Assembly: GCA_900215285.1 (NCBI GenBank)
Contig: OCMG01000004.1
Location: forward strand, 1,341,001-1,405,000
DNA: 64,000 nt
Origin: Ensifer adhaerens
GTDB taxonomy: Bacteria > Pseudomonadota > Alphaproteobacteria > Rhizobiales > Rhizobiaceae
Direction of reading: 5' to 3'
Shown here: positions 53,458-62,919 of the stretch, one piece after another
Layout: each line of letters starts with the position of its first letter
Numbering within the stretch: position 1 is the stretch's first letter
Program-made: the position numbers and the translations under genes
The notes under the pieces: generated by a model
What the model was told of the DNA's origin: nothing
What the model saw: the letters and a program-made list of their open reading frames with translations, nothing else
Databases searched by the model: none

Positions 53458-54732
53458 ATGGCACGCATCGTGATGAAATTCGGCGGCACGTCCGTCGCAG
53501 ACCTCGACCGGATCTATAACGTCGCGCGCCATGTCAAACGGGAAGTCGATGCCGGTCACCAGGTTGCCGTCGTCGTTTCGGCCATGTCGGGCAAGACCAA
53601 CGAGCTTGTTGCCTGGGTGCAGAACATGCCGAAGGTCACGGGCGCGAAGTCGCCTTTCTATGATGCGCGCGAGTATGACGCGGTCGTTGCTTCGGGCGAA
53701 CAGGTAACGGCCGGCCTTCTGGCGATTGCGCTGCAGTCGATGGATATCGATGCGCGCTCCTGGCAGGGTTGGCAGATCCCGATCAAGACCGATAACGCCC
53801 ATGGCGCCGCGCGCATCCAGGAGATCAACGGCGAAGAGCTGATCAAGCGTTTCGAGATGGGGCAGGTTGCCGTCATCGCCGGCTTCCAGGGCATCGGCCC
53901 GGATAACCGGATCGCCACGCTCGGCCGCGGCGGTTCCGACACCTCTGCAGTGGCAATCGCTGCTGCCGTCAAGGCCGACCGTTGCGACATCTATACCGAC
54001 GTCGATGGCGTCTACACGACCGACCCGCGCATCGAGCCCAAGGCGCGCCGCATGAAGAAGATCGCCTTCGAGGAAATGCTCGAAATGGCCTCTCTCGGCG
54101 CCAAGGTTCTGCAGGTCCGCTCCGTCGAGCTGGCTATGGTACACAAGGTGCGCACCTTCGTGCGCTCCTCTTTCGTTGACCCCGATGCTCCGGGAATGGG
54201 CGACCTTCTGAACCCGCCGGGCACGCTGATTTGTGACGAGGATGAAATCGTGGAACAGGAAGTAGTCACCGGCATCGCCTACGCCAAGGATGAAGCGCAG
54301 ATCTCGCTGCGCCGTCTTTCGGACCGTCCGGGCGTTTCTGCCGCCATTTTCGGGCCGCTTGCGGAATCGCATATCAACGTCGACATGATCGTGCAGAACA
54401 TTTCCGAAGACGGAACCCGCACGGACATGACGTTTACTGTTCCCTCGGGCGATGCCGAGAAGGCGCTTTCCGTTCTTGCGCAGAACAAGGACAAGATCGG
54501 TTTCGACGTGGTGCAGAGCGAGACGGGTCTCGTCAAGGTTTCCGTCATCGGCATCGGCATGCGCAGCCATGCCGGCGTTGCCGCGACCGCCTTCAAGGCG
54601 CTGGCAGAGAAGGGCATCAACATCAAGGCGATCACGACCTCGGAAATCAAGATTTCCATCCTGATCGACGGTCCCTATGCCGAACTTGCTGTTCGGACTT
54701 TGCATTCCTGCTACGGTCTCGATAAGAGTTGA
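53458..54732 (+). CDS. lysC: aspartate kinase
   Basis: A 424-residue aspartokinase catalysing the first step from aspartate to lysine, threonine and methionine. The kinase motif KFGGTSVAD begins at residue 7; GRGGSDTSAVA and YTDVDGVYTTDPR (near 170-195) complete the active site. Two C-terminal ACT domains (roughly 265-420) with ISEDGTRTDMTF and VSVIGIGMRSHAGVAA give lysine/threonine feedback control. ATG 53458 follows the hairpin at 53372. Length is normal. Confidence 0.96.
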   Translation: MARIVMKFGGTSVADLDRIYNVARHVKREVDAGHQVAVVVSAMSGKTNELVAWVQNMPKVTGAKSPFYDAREYDAVVASGEQVTAGLLAIALQSMDIDARSWQGWQIPIKTDNAHGAARIQEINGEELIKRFEMGQVAVIAGFQGIGPDNRIATLGRGGSDTSAVAIAAAVKADRCDIYTDVDGVYTTDPRIEPKARRMKKIAFEEMLEMASLGAKVLQVRSVELAMVHKVRTFVRSSFVDPDAPGMGDLLNPPGTLICDEDEIVEQEVVTGIAYAKDEAQISLRRLSDRPGVSAAIFGPLAESHINVDMIVQNISEDGTRTDMTFTVPSGDAEKALSVLAQNKDKIGFDVVQSETGLVKVSVIGIGMRSHAGVAATAFKALAEKGINIKAITTSEIKISILIDGPYAELAVRTLHSCYGLDKS

Positions 54733-54813
54733 GAAACGATTCCGATTTGCCGGTGGCAGTGATCCTGCATCCGGCTTGCCCGGAATAATTCCAGAACCGG
54801 GAGCACATGCGCG

Positions 54814-57078
54814 ATGAAAGGCCTTTCCCAGGGTCCGCGCGTTCTTCTCAAGCGTCTCCGCGAATTGATGGCGGAAGCGCTTGAACCACAGGAACGCCTC
54901 GACAAGATCGTCCAGCAGATCGCCCAGAACATGGTCGCGGAAGTGTGTTCCGTCTATGTGCTCCGATCGGACGGCGTGCTCGAGCTCTACGCTACAGAAG
55001 GTCTGAAAAAGGACGCCGTGCACCTTGCCCAGCTGAAAATGGGGCAGGGTCTCGTCGGTACGATTGCGGCCTCGGCCCAATCGCTGAACCTTTCGGACGC
55101 GCAGTCGCATCCCGCCTTCCGCTACCTGCCGGAAACCGGCGAAGAAATCTTTCATTCCTTCCTCGGCGTGCCGATCCTGCGCGTCGGCCGCGCACTTGGC
55201 GTTCTCGTCGTGCAGAACCGGGCGCAGCGCACCTATCGCGAGGAAGAAGTCGAGGCGATGGAAACCACGGCGATGGTTCTCGCCGAAATGATCGCCACAG
55301 GTGAACTCAAGAAGATTACGCGGCCGGGGCTCGAACTCGACCTGTCACGGCCCGTGTCGATCGAGGGTGACAGCTATGGCGAAGGTATCGGCCTTGGCCA
55401 TGTCGTGCTGCATGAGCCGCGTATCGTCGTCACCAATCTGCTGAACGAAGACACAGATCACGAATTGAAGCGGCTGACCGAAGCGCTCGATTCGCTGCGC
55501 ATTTCCATTGACGACCTTCTGTCCCGGCGTGACGTTTCCATGGAAGGCGAGCATCGCGAGGTTCTGGAAACCTATCGCATGTTCGCCCATGACCGCGGTT
55601 GGGTCCGCAAGCTCGAAGAGGCAATCCGCAACGGCCTGACGGCGGAAGCGGCGGTCGAGAAAGTGCAGAGCGACACCAAGGCGCGCATGATCCGCCTGAC
55701 CGATCCATATCTCCGCGAGCGCATGCATGACTTCGACGATCTGGCCAACCGGCTGCTGCGGCAGTTGACGGGCTATGGTCCGAAGGGCGGCGGCGGGCTG
55801 CCGATGGATGCGATCATCGTTGCGCGCGCCATGGGCGCGGCCGAACTGCTCGATTATCCGCGCGAACATATTCGCGGCCTCGTGCTCGAAGACGGCGCAG
55901 TGACCAGCCACGTCGTCATCGTTGCGCGCGCCATGGGCGTGCCGATTGTCGGCCAGGTCACGGGCCTCGTGGCGCTTGCCGAAAACGGTGATCCGATCAT
56001 CATTGATGGCGATGGTGGAAGCGTGCATCTGCGCCCGGCGGCGGAACTGCGTGTGTCCTACGAGGAAAAGGTGCGTTTCCGCGCGCGCCGGCAGGAACAG
56101 TTCAGGGCGCTTCGCTCTGTCGAGCCGATCACGAAGGATGGTGAGCGCATCAATCTGCTGATGAACGCAGGGCTGCTGGTTGATCTACCGCAGCTCAATG
56201 AATCCGGCGCGCTGGGCATTGGGCTTTTCCGCACCGAACTGCAGTTCATGATCGCTTCCAACATGCCGAAGCTTGAGGAGCAGGAGGCATTTTATCGCAG
56301 CGTCCTGCGTCAGGCGGCTGGCCGACCGGTGACGTTCCGCACACTTGATATCGGAGGCGACAAGGTCGTTCCCTATTTCCGAGGCGCGGATGAGGAAAAT
56401 CCGGCGCTTGGCTGGCGCGCGATCCGTCTGGCGCTCGACCGGCCGGGCCTGATCCGCACGCAGTTGCGGGCTCTGTTGCGCGCAGCCAGCGGTCAGGAAC
56501 TGCGCATGATGATCCCGATGGTGACGGAAGTTTCCGAGCTTCGGGCAGTGCGCGAGCTCATGCAGAAGGAGTTCCAGCACCTGTCGCGCTTCGGTTATGA
56601 GCTGCCGAAGAAGCTGCAGTTTGGCGCGATGCTGGAAGTGCCCGCGCTGATGTGGCAGCTCGACGAGCTGATGTCCGAGGTCGATTTCGTGTCGGTCGGC
56701 TCCAACGATCTTTTCCAGTTCTCGATGGCTGTGGATCGCGGCAACGCGCGGGTATCCGACCGGTTCGATATTCTGGGAAGGCCGTTCCTGCGTATCCTGC
56801 GCGATATAGTCCGGGCGGCCGAGCGCAACAACACGTCATTGACGCTGTGCGGCGAAATGGCGGGCAAGCCGCTGTCGGCCATGGCGCTGATGGGGCTGGG
56901 CTTCCGCTCGATTTCCATGTCGCCGGCGGCGATCGGCCCGGTGAAGGCGATGCTGCTCGGGCTCGACGTCAAGCAGCTCTCTGACATGATGAACGCTGCG
57001 CTGGACGAGGGCTACCCGCGCGAGCCAATGCGCCATATCCTGGAAAAGTTCGCGCAGGCGAACAATCTGCCGCTTTAG
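54814..57078 (+). CDS. ptsP: phosphoenolpyruvate-protein phosphotransferase of the nitrogen PTS
   Basis: 754 residues. An N-terminal GAF domain (about 20-160) senses small molecules such as glutamine. The EI part has the catalytic His366 in [19 protein letters not shown] and a PEP-binding barrel with [12 protein letters not shown] and [14 protein letters not shown] segments and [12 protein letters not shown]. It starts the PTS-Ntr phosphorelay (to NPr and EIIA-Ntr) that regulates nitrogen, potassium and stress genes. It is co-oriented with prfA, 10 bases downstream. Confidence 0.95.
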   Translation: MKGLSQGPRVLLKRLRELMAEALEPQERLDKIVQQIAQNMVAEVCSVYVLRSDGVLELYATEGLKKDAVHLAQLKMGQGLVGTIAASAQSLNLSDAQSHPAFRYLPETGEEIFHSFLGVPILRVGRALGVLVVQNRAQRTYREEEVEAMETTAMVLAEMIATGELKKITRPGLELDLSRPVSIEGDSYGEGIGLGHVVLHEPRIVVTNLLNEDTDHELKRLTEALDSLRISIDDLLSRRDVSMEGEHREVLETYRMFAHDRGWVRKLEEAIRNGLTAEAAVEKVQSDTKARMIRLTDPYLRERMHDFDDLANRLLRQLTGYGPKGGGGLPMDAIIVARAMGAAELLDYPREHIRGLVLEDGAVTSHVVIVARAMGVPIVGQVTGLVALAENGDPIIIDGDGGSVHLRPAAELRVSYEEKVRFRARRQEQFRALRSVEPITKDGERINLLMNAGLLVDLPQLNESGALGIGLFRTELQFMIASNMPKLEEQEAFYRSVLRQAAGRPVTFRTLDIGGDKVVPYFRGADEENPALGWRAIRLALDRPGLIRTQLRALLRAASGQELRMMIPMVTEVSELRAVRELMQKEFQHLSRFGYELPKKLQFGAMLEVPALMWQLDELMSEVDFVSVGSNDLFQFSMAVDRGNARVSDRFDILGRPFLRILRDIVRAAERNNTSLTLCGEMAGKPLSAMALMGLGFRSISMSPAAIGPVKAMLLGLDVKQLSDMMNAALDEGYPREPMRHILEKFAQANNLPL

Positions 57079-57088
57079 GATAAGATAC

Positions 57089-58177
57089 TTGGCCAAACTG
57101 CCCATCGAGAAAATGCGCGAACTGGAGCGCCGGTTCGCCGAGGTCGAGGCCCGGATGTCGGCCGGCCCGGCGGCAGATGTCTATATCAAGCTCGCGGCCG
57201 AATATGCCGAACTTGAACCGGTGGTGAAGACCATCCGCGAATTCCAGAAAGTGGAAAGCGAGCTTGCCGACTTGGAGGCGCTGCTTTCCGACAAGGCGAC
57301 GGATCGCGAGATGCGCGATCTGGCCGAAATGGAATTGCCGGAGCTGAAAGCGCGGATCGAAACGCTTGAAAGCGAGATGCAGATCCTGCTCCTGCCGAAG
57401 GATGCGGCGGACGAGAAGAGTGCGATCCTGGAGATCCGCGCCGGCACGGGTGGCAATGAGGCGGCGCTCTTCGCCGGTGATCTGTTCCGCATGTATGAGC
57501 GCTATGCTTCTGCGCATGGCTGGAAGGTGGAAATCCTCTCCGAAAGCGAAGGCGAGGCCGGCGGCTACAAGGAAATCATCGCGACGGTCAGCGGGCGCGG
57601 CGTGTTCGCCAAGCTGAAATTCGAGTCCGGCGTTCACCGCGTGCAGCGTGTGCCGGAGACCGAAGCGGGCGGACGCATTCATACATCCGCCGCGACGGTT
57701 GCTGTTCTTCCCGAGGCGGAAGAGATCGATATCGAAATCCGGCCGGAAGATATTCGCATCGACACGATGCGCTCATCCGGTGCGGGCGGACAGCACGTCA
57801 ATACGACCGACTCGGCGGTGCGCGTCACCCATCTGCCGACCGGCATCATTGTCACGAGTTCTGAAAAGTCCCAGCACCAGAACCGGGCGAAGGCCATGCA
57901 GGTTCTGCGCGCGCGGCTTTATGATATCGAGCGCCAGCGCGCCGACAGCGAACGCTCGGCCTCGCGCAAGAGCCAGGTCGGCTCGGGTGATCGCTCCGAA
58001 CGAATCCGCACCTATAATTTCCCGCAGGGACGGCTGACCGATCATCGGATCAACCTAACGCTCTACAAGCTCGATCGGGTGATCGAGGGTGAGCTCGATG
58101 AGGTGATTGACGCTCTGGTCGCCGATTATCAGGCGGGTCAGCTGGCACAGCTCGGCAACGACCATGCCGGGGCCTGA
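57089..58177 (+). CDS. prfA: peptide chain release factor 1
   Basis: 362 residues from a TTG start, with AGGA nine bases upstream. The GGQ motif, which triggers peptide release, is at residues 233-235 in [17 protein letters not shown]. The RF1 family block [28 protein letters not shown] is split across about 110-140. It recognises UAA and UAG. The final 14 bases overlap the prmC start, which fits because PrmC methylates the GGQ glutamine of this protein. Confidence 0.95.
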   Translation: MAKLPIEKMRELERRFAEVEARMSAGPAADVYIKLAAEYAELEPVVKTIREFQKVESELADLEALLSDKATDREMRDLAEMELPELKARIETLESEMQILLLPKDAADEKSAILEIRAGTGGNEAALFAGDLFRMYERYASAHGWKVEILSESEGEAGGYKEIIATVSGRGVFAKLKFESGVHRVQRVPETEAGGRIHTSAATVAVLPEAEEIDIEIRPEDIRIDTMRSSGAGGQHVNTTDSAVRVTHLPTGIIVTSSEKSQHQNRAKAMQVLRARLYDIERQRADSERSASRKSQVGSGDRSERIRTYNFPQGRLTDHRINLTLYKLDRVIEGELDEVIDALVADYQAGQLAQLGNDHAGA

Positions 58178-59051
58178 TCCGGTTCTCGATCAGGTCTTGG
58201 CGGAAGTGCGCGGGCTTTTCCGCGATGCCGATCTCGACGATCCGGCGCTGGAAGCGCGCATTCTGGTAAGCGGATTGCTGGATCTGGAGCTGACTGCACT
58301 CGTTACGCGCGGGCGCGAGGCCCTTCCAGCCGAAAGGATTGAACGCATTCGTGCGGCGGCGGCGCGGCGTGTTGCCGGCGAGCCGGTCTATCGCATCCTC
58401 GGCTGGCGCGAGTTTTACGGGCTGAAGTTGAAGCTTTCCAAGGGCACTTTGGAGCCGCGCCCGGATACGGAAGTTCTGGTCGATGCGGTGCTGCCGGTTT
58501 TGCACGGGATGGTGGGGCAGGGCCGCAAGCCGCGCATCCTCGACCTCGGCACTGGAACCGGAGCGATTTGCCTGGCGCTGCTCCATGAGTGCCCTGAAGC
58601 ACGCGGCCTCGGCACGGATATCTCCGACGATGCGCTTCAGACTGCCTCGGCCAATGCTGAAATGAACGGAATCGGCGATCGTTTCGAAGTCCTGCAGAGT
58701 GACTGGTTTTCGCAAGTGCGAGGTCAGTTCAACATCATCGTCTCCAATCCGCCCTATATAGCTTCCGCCGATCTTGCCGGGCTTGATCGCGAGGTGCGGG
58801 AGCATGATCCGCTCGTGGCGCTGGATGGCGGTGCTGACGGGCTCGATCCCTATCGGATCATTGCGAATCAGGGGGTTGAGCATCTTGCTGATGGCGGTCT
58901 CGTCGGTGTCGAGTTCGGCTGGGATCAGCTTGCAGCGGTTCAGGCGATCTTCGAGAGCGCCGGTTTCGCCGTTCGGCAGGCCGTACGGGATTACGGCGGA
59001 CGCGACAGGGCGCTGATTTTCGGTCTCAAGCGCGGGAATTCCGGCGAATAA
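58164..59051 (+). CDS. prmC: peptide chain release factor N5-glutamine methyltransferase
   Basis: 295 residues. SAM loop [18 protein letters not shown] near 128-145 and the signature NPPY at residues 195-198 (VSNPPYIAS). It methylates the GGQ glutamine of release factors RF1 and RF2. The ATG at 58164 lies inside the prfA end, overlapping it by 14 bases, so translation is coupled. Its N-terminal helical domain, with [10 protein letters not shown] before the substrate site, is also typical. Confidence 0.95.
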   Translation: MPGPDPVLDQVLAEVRGLFRDADLDDPALEARILVSGLLDLELTALVTRGREALPAERIERIRAAAARRVAGEPVYRILGWREFYGLKLKLSKGTLEPRPDTEVLVDAVLPVLHGMVGQGRKPRILDLGTGTGAICLALLHECPEARGLGTDISDDALQTASANAEMNGIGDRFEVLQSDWFSQVRGQFNIIVSNPPYIASADLAGLDREVREHDPLVALDGGADGLDPYRIIANQGVEHLADGGLVGVEFGWDQLAAVQAIFESAGFAVRQAVRDYGGRDRALIFGLKRGNSGE

Positions 59052-59352
59052 TCTCGCGGTCGCGAAAAAAACGCTTGGATTTGGGGGTGAAGCGGGCTAG
59101 TTTGCCTATGCGCACTAGGCCTGAAGCGCCGGCGGAATTTAATCCCGGGACAGCTTTCGCCAAGATGGTTGCTCTCTCAAAGAGTTTCTGGGGTACCGAC
59201 AGTCCCTGTGCGGAAATCTGTTCAATAACGTCACAAGCGGCAAGAATGTGCGGTCACGCGCGGACGCTGCGGCTCGCAAGTCCTGTCTCGATAGACAGAG
59301 CAGGCCGGAGCCATTTTGTGGTCATTTAGAAAGAAGTTCAGGTGAGCCATCG
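59052..59352. other. prmC-DUF4167 intergenic region
   Basis: 301 bases with no gene I can support. It contains a possible promoter at 59075-59103 and otherwise shows no repeat, terminator or RNA fold that I recognise. Confidence 0.5.
59075..59103 (+). promoter_or_regulatory. possible promoter of the DUF4167 gene
   Basis: -35 TTGGAT (59075-59080), 17-base spacer, -10 TAGTTT (59098-59103), about 250 bases before the start codon. Both boxes are moderately close to consensus. Confidence 0.3.
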
Positions 59353-60000
59353 ATGAGGCCAGGACAGCAGAACAAACGCGGTCGCGGGCGTAACAATAAC
59401 AACAATAATAATAACAATAACAGCAACAACAATGGAAACATGCGCAAGGGTTCCAACCCTCTGACGCGGACCTATGACAGTTCCGGACCGGACGTCAAGA
59501 TTCGCGGGACCGCGCAGCACATCGCAGAGAAATACGCGCAGCTTGCCCGCGACGCCCAGAGTTCCGGCGACCGCGTGATGGCGGAGAACTATCTCCAGCA
59601 CGCCGAACACTATAACCGCATCATCGCAAGCGCCCAGGCGCAGATGCAGGAGCGCTACCAGCGCGACGAGCGCAGCGATTTTGCCGATCGTGATGAGGAC
59701 GACAACGGTTCGGACGCCGCACCGGTGCAGCAGTCGCAGCCACAGCAACAGCGTTCCCATCAGCAGGCTCAGCCGCAGGCGGAACAGCCCTATGACGGCA
59801 GCGGCCCTCAGCCGGACATTGAAGGTATCCCCGCGGAAGTGATCCTCGGTGAAGAGGCTCCCGCGGAAGCCGCCGCCGAGCAGGAACCGCGCCAGCGTCG
59901 CCCGCGCCGCCCGCAGCGTCGCCGCCAGAATGCCGCCGCTGAAGGCGAAGCCGGCGAGACCCCGGCCGAGCAGCCGGCCCTTGCCGAAGCCGGCGAATGA
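59353..60000 (+). CDS. DUF4167 domain protein with poly-Asn tract
   Basis: 215 residues. After RPGQQNKRGRGR comes a run of ten asparagines, a serine and more asparagines. The DUF4167 core PLTRTYDSSGPDVKIRGTAQHIAEKYAQLARDAQSSGD is at about 36-75, followed by AENYLQHAEHYNRII. The rest is a Gln/Glu/Arg-rich, probably disordered tail. Conserved throughout alphaproteobacteria; function unknown, with RNA binding suggested by the basic Gly/Arg N-terminus. It stands alone between prmC and clpB with its own terminator. Confidence 0.9.
   Translation: MRPGQQNKRGRGRNNNNNNNNNNSNNNGNMRKGSNPLTRTYDSSGPDVKIRGTAQHIAEKYAQLARDAQSSGDRVMAENYLQHAEHYNRIIASAQAQMQERYQRDERSDFADRDEDDNGSDAAPVQQSQPQQQRSHQQAQPQAEQPYDGSGPQPDIEGIPAEVILGEEAPAEAAAEQEPRQRRPRRPQRRRQNAAAEGEAGETPAEQPALAEAGE
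59391..59434 (+). repeat. trinucleotide AAC/AAT repeat (poly-Asn)
   Basis: A run of AAC and AAT codons, interrupted by one AGC and one GGA, encodes the poly-Asn stretch of DUF4167. The number of units may vary by slippage. Confidence 0.65.
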
Positions 60001-60027
60001 CGAATGTCAAACCGTGATGGTTCAATG

Positions 60028-60057
60028 ATCCCCGGGACGCAAGTTCCGGGGATTTTT
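60028..60057 (+). terminator. rho-independent terminator of the DUF4167 gene
   Basis: An 11-base stem from ATCCCCGG (60028-60035) to CCGGGGAT (60046-60053), with a GCAA tetraloop and a following run TTTTTG. This is the strongest intrinsic terminator in the window. Confidence 0.85.
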
Positions 60058-60069
60058 GTATTTAAACCT

Positions 60070-60097
60070 CTTTAAATTCTCCGGCCCACGCCCATAT
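60070..60097 (+). promoter_or_regulatory. possible heat-shock (RpoH) promoter of clpB
   Basis: CTTT (60070-60073), a 17-base spacer, and CCCATAT (60091-60097), close to the alphaproteobacterial RpoH pattern CTTG-17/18-CYTATNT. It lies about 90 bases before clpB, a classic heat-shock gene. Confidence 0.35.
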
Positions 60098-60186
60098 TTC
60101 CCATCGAAGGCTCGCCTTTCAGGGAGCCTATCTCAAACCCGTCGATCCGTGCCTCAGCGAGGGCGGAACGAGGAACGGAGGACAAT

Positions 60187-62790
60187 ATGAATATCGAGAA
60201 ATATTCCGAGCGCGTGCGCGGTTTCCTGCAATCGGCTCAAACCGGCGCACTGGCTGCCGGACACCAGCAATTCACCGCTGAACACGTGCTGAAAGTGCTC
60301 CTGGACGATGACCAGGGCATGGCCTCGGCGCTTATCCAGAAGGCAGGCGGCGATCCGCGTGAGGCCCGCATTGCCAATGATGCAGCACTCGCCAAGATCC
60401 CGAAGGTTTCGGGTGGTAACGGGCAGGTCTACCTCTCGCAGCCGCTGGCGAAGGTTTTTGCCACCGCCGAAGAGGCTGCCAAGAAGGCTGGCGACAGTTT
60501 CGTGACCGTCGAACGGCTGCTTCAGGCGCTTAGCATCGAAACTTCGGCTTCGACATCGGCCACCTTGAAGAAGGCTGGCGTAACGCCGCAGGCTTTGAAC
60601 CAGGCAATCAATGACGTCCGCAAGGGCCGCACGGCCGACAGCGCCAATGCCGAACAGGGCTTTGACGCGCTGAAGAAATATGCCCGCGACCTGACGGCGG
60701 ATGCCCGCGACGGCAAGCTCGATCCGGTGATCGGCCGTGACGACGAGATTCGGCGCGCGATCCAGGTCCTGTCGCGCCGCACCAAGAACAATCCGGTCCT
60801 GATCGGTGAGCCCGGCGTCGGCAAGACGGCCATCGCCGAAGGCCTGGCGTTGCGCATCATCAACGGCGACGTGCCGGAATCGCTGCGCGACAAGAAACTG
60901 ATGGCGCTCGACATGGGCGCGCTGATCGCGGGTGCGAAATATCGCGGCGAGTTCGAGGAGCGCCTGAAGGCAGTGCTTTCGGAAGTGCAATCGGAGAGCG
61001 GCAACATCATCCTGTTCATCGACGAGATGCATACGCTGGTCGGCGCCGGCAAGGCGGATGGGGCGATGGACGCGTCCAACCTGCTGAAGCCTGCGCTTGC
61101 CCGCGGCGAGCTGCATTGCGTGGGTGCCACCACGCTCGATGAATATCGCAAGCATGTCGAGAAGGATGCGGCACTTGCCCGCCGGTTCCAGCCTGTCATG
61201 GTGTCGCAGCCGACGGTGGAAGACACGATCTCGATCCTGCGCGGTCTGAAGGAAAAATATGAACAGCACCACAAGGTCCGGATTTCGGACTCGGCGCTGG
61301 TCGCCTCCGCCGTGCTGTCGAACCGCTACATTACCGACCGCTTCCTGCCGGATAAGGCCATCGACCTGATGGACGAAGCCGCATCGCGGCTGCGTATGCA
61401 GGTGGATTCGAAGCCCGAAGAACTGGACGAACTCGATCGCCGCATCATGCAGATGAAGATCGAGCGCGAAGCGCTGAAGAAGGAAACCGACAATGCCTCG
61501 AAGGACCGGCTGGAAAAGCTTGAGCTTGACCTTTCGGATCTGGAAGAGCGCGCCAATGCACTGACCGCCCGCTGGCAGGCCGAAAAGCAGAAGCTCGGTC
61601 ATGCCGCCGAACTCAAGCGCAAGCTTGACGAAGCGCGCAACGACCTGGCGATTGCCCAGCGCAACGGCGAATTCCAGAAGGCCGGCGAGCTTGCCTATGG
61701 CGTGATCCCCGGTCTCGAAAAGGAGCTCAAGGCGGCCGAGGAGCACGATGGCTCGGGTGCGGAAGCCATGGTTCAGGAGGTTGTGACCCCCGACAATGTC
61801 GCGCAGGTCGTTTCCCGCTGGACCGGTATTCCGGTCGACAAGATGCTGGAAGGCGAGCGCGACAAGCTGCTGCGCATGGAAGACGAACTTGCCAAGTGGG
61901 TCGTCGGCCAGGGCGATGCGGTGCAAGCCGTTTCGCGGGCGGTTCGCCGCGCGCGCGCCGGGTTGCAGGACCCGAACCGGCCGATCGGCTCGTTCATGTT
62001 CTTAGGGCCAACCGGCGTCGGCAAGACCGAGTTGACCAAGGCTCTGGCGCGCTTCCTCTTCGACGAGGAGTCGGCGATCGTGCGCATCGACATGTCGGAG
62101 TACATGGAAAAGCATTCGGTCTCGCGGCTCATCGGCGCACCGCCCGGCTATGTCGGTTATGACGAAGGTGGCGCTTTGACCGAGGCTGTTCGGCGCCGGC
62201 CCTATCAGGTCGTGCTGTTCGACGAGATCGAGAAGGCGCATCCTGATGTGTTCAACGTCCTGCTGCAGGTTTTGGACGACGGTCGCTTGACCGATGGCCA
62301 GGGCCGGACCGTGGACTTCAAGAACACGATCATCATCATGACCTCCAACCTCGGTTCGGAATTCCTGACCGGGCTCGGTGAAAACGAGGATACCGACAGC
62401 GTCCGCGAACAGGTCATGGGTGTCGTGCGGATGAACTTCCGGCCCGAATTCCTGAACCGCGTCGACGAGATCATCCTCTTCCACCGGCTGCGCCGCAGGG
62501 AGATGGGCACGATCGTCGATATCCAGATGGGTCGGCTCGTCAAGCTGCTCGCCGATCGCAAGATCACGATTACGCTCGACGAAACCGCCCGCGAATGGCT
62601 CGGCGACAAGGGTTACGACCCGGTCTATGGCGCAAGGCCACTCAAGCGCGCGATCCAGAAGTATCTTCAGGATCCGCTGGCCGAAAAGATCCTTTCTGGC
62701 GACATCCAGGATGGGTCTGCGGTGACCGTGAGCGCCGGTTCCGATCGCCTGATTTTCGTATCGGGCGAAACGATCAGTCAGGCTGCTTAA
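60187..62790 (+). CDS. clpB: ATP-dependent chaperone ClpB
   Basis: 867 residues: an N-terminal Clp_N domain (1-150), AAA1 with Walker A GEPGVGKT near 207-214, a coiled-coil middle domain (about 400-530, rich in charged heptads), and AAA2 with Walker A GPTGVGKT near 608-615. There is no ClpP-binding IGF loop, so it is a disaggregase rather than a protease partner. It works with DnaK to dissolve aggregates after heat stress. GGAGG lies a few bases before the ATG. Followed by a strong terminator. Confidence 0.97.
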   Translation: MNIEKYSERVRGFLQSAQTGALAAGHQQFTAEHVLKVLLDDDQGMASALIQKAGGDPREARIANDAALAKIPKVSGGNGQVYLSQPLAKVFATAEEAAKKAGDSFVTVERLLQALSIETSASTSATLKKAGVTPQALNQAINDVRKGRTADSANAEQGFDALKKYARDLTADARDGKLDPVIGRDDEIRRAIQVLSRRTKNNPVLIGEPGVGKTAIAEGLALRIINGDVPESLRDKKLMALDMGALIAGAKYRGEFEERLKAVLSEVQSESGNIILFIDEMHTLVGAGKADGAMDASNLLKPALARGELHCVGATTLDEYRKHVEKDAALARRFQPVMVSQPTVEDTISILRGLKEKYEQHHKVRISDSALVASAVLSNRYITDRFLPDKAIDLMDEAASRLRMQVDSKPEELDELDRRIMQMKIEREALKKETDNASKDRLEKLELDLSDLEERANALTARWQAEKQKLGHAAELKRKLDEARNDLAIAQRNGEFQKAGELAYGVIPGLEKELKAAEEHDGSGAEAMVQEVVTPDNVAQVVSRWTGIPVDKMLEGERDKLLRMEDELAKWVVGQGDAVQAVSRAVRRARAGLQDPNRPIGSFMFLGPTGVGKTELTKALARFLFDEESAIVRIDMSEYMEKHSVSRLIGAPPGYVGYDEGGALTEAVRRRPYQVVLFDEIEKAHPDVFNVLLQVLDDGRLTDGQGRTVDFKNTIIIMTSNLGSEFLTGLGENEDTDSVREQVMGVVRMNFRPEFLNRVDEIILFHRLRRREMGTIVDIQMGRLVKLLADRKITITLDETAREWLGDKGYDPVYGARPLKRAIQKYLQDPLAEKILSGDIQDGSAVTVSAGSDRLIFVSGETISQAA

Positions 62791-62812
62791 GCCGGTCGAT
62801 CTCGATAGACGG

Positions 62813-62842
62813 AAACGCCCGCGTCCAAAGCCGCGGGCGTTT
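62813..62842. terminator. bidirectional terminator, clpB/M23 peptidase
   Basis: A perfect 11-base stem AAACGCCCGCG (62813-62823) with CGCGGGCGTTT (62832-62842) and an 8-base loop, flanked by A and T runs. It separates convergent clpB and the peptidase gene. Confidence 0.85.
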
Positions 62843-62875
62843 CTGCATTTCAGGGATCTATCTCTTTGTTTTTGC

Positions 62876-62918
62876 GCAATTCCGGACCGAAACCGGTTTC
62901 CACTTTCGCTGGAATTGC
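62876..62918. repeat. RIME-like palindromic repeat, copy 3
   Basis: Arms GCAATTCC (62876-62883) and GGAATTGC (62911-62918) with the same core as the copies at 6669 and 26149. Remnants of the first palindrome (ATCTATCTCTTTGTTT) precede it. It ends two bases before the peptidase stop codon, as the copy at 26149 does for the rhomboid. Confidence 0.8.
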
Positions 62919-62919
62919 T

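Noticed and set aside
60154..61926. A 590-codon open frame on the minus strand opposite clpB
   Set aside because: ClpB is certain; the shadow has no domain and no promoter context.
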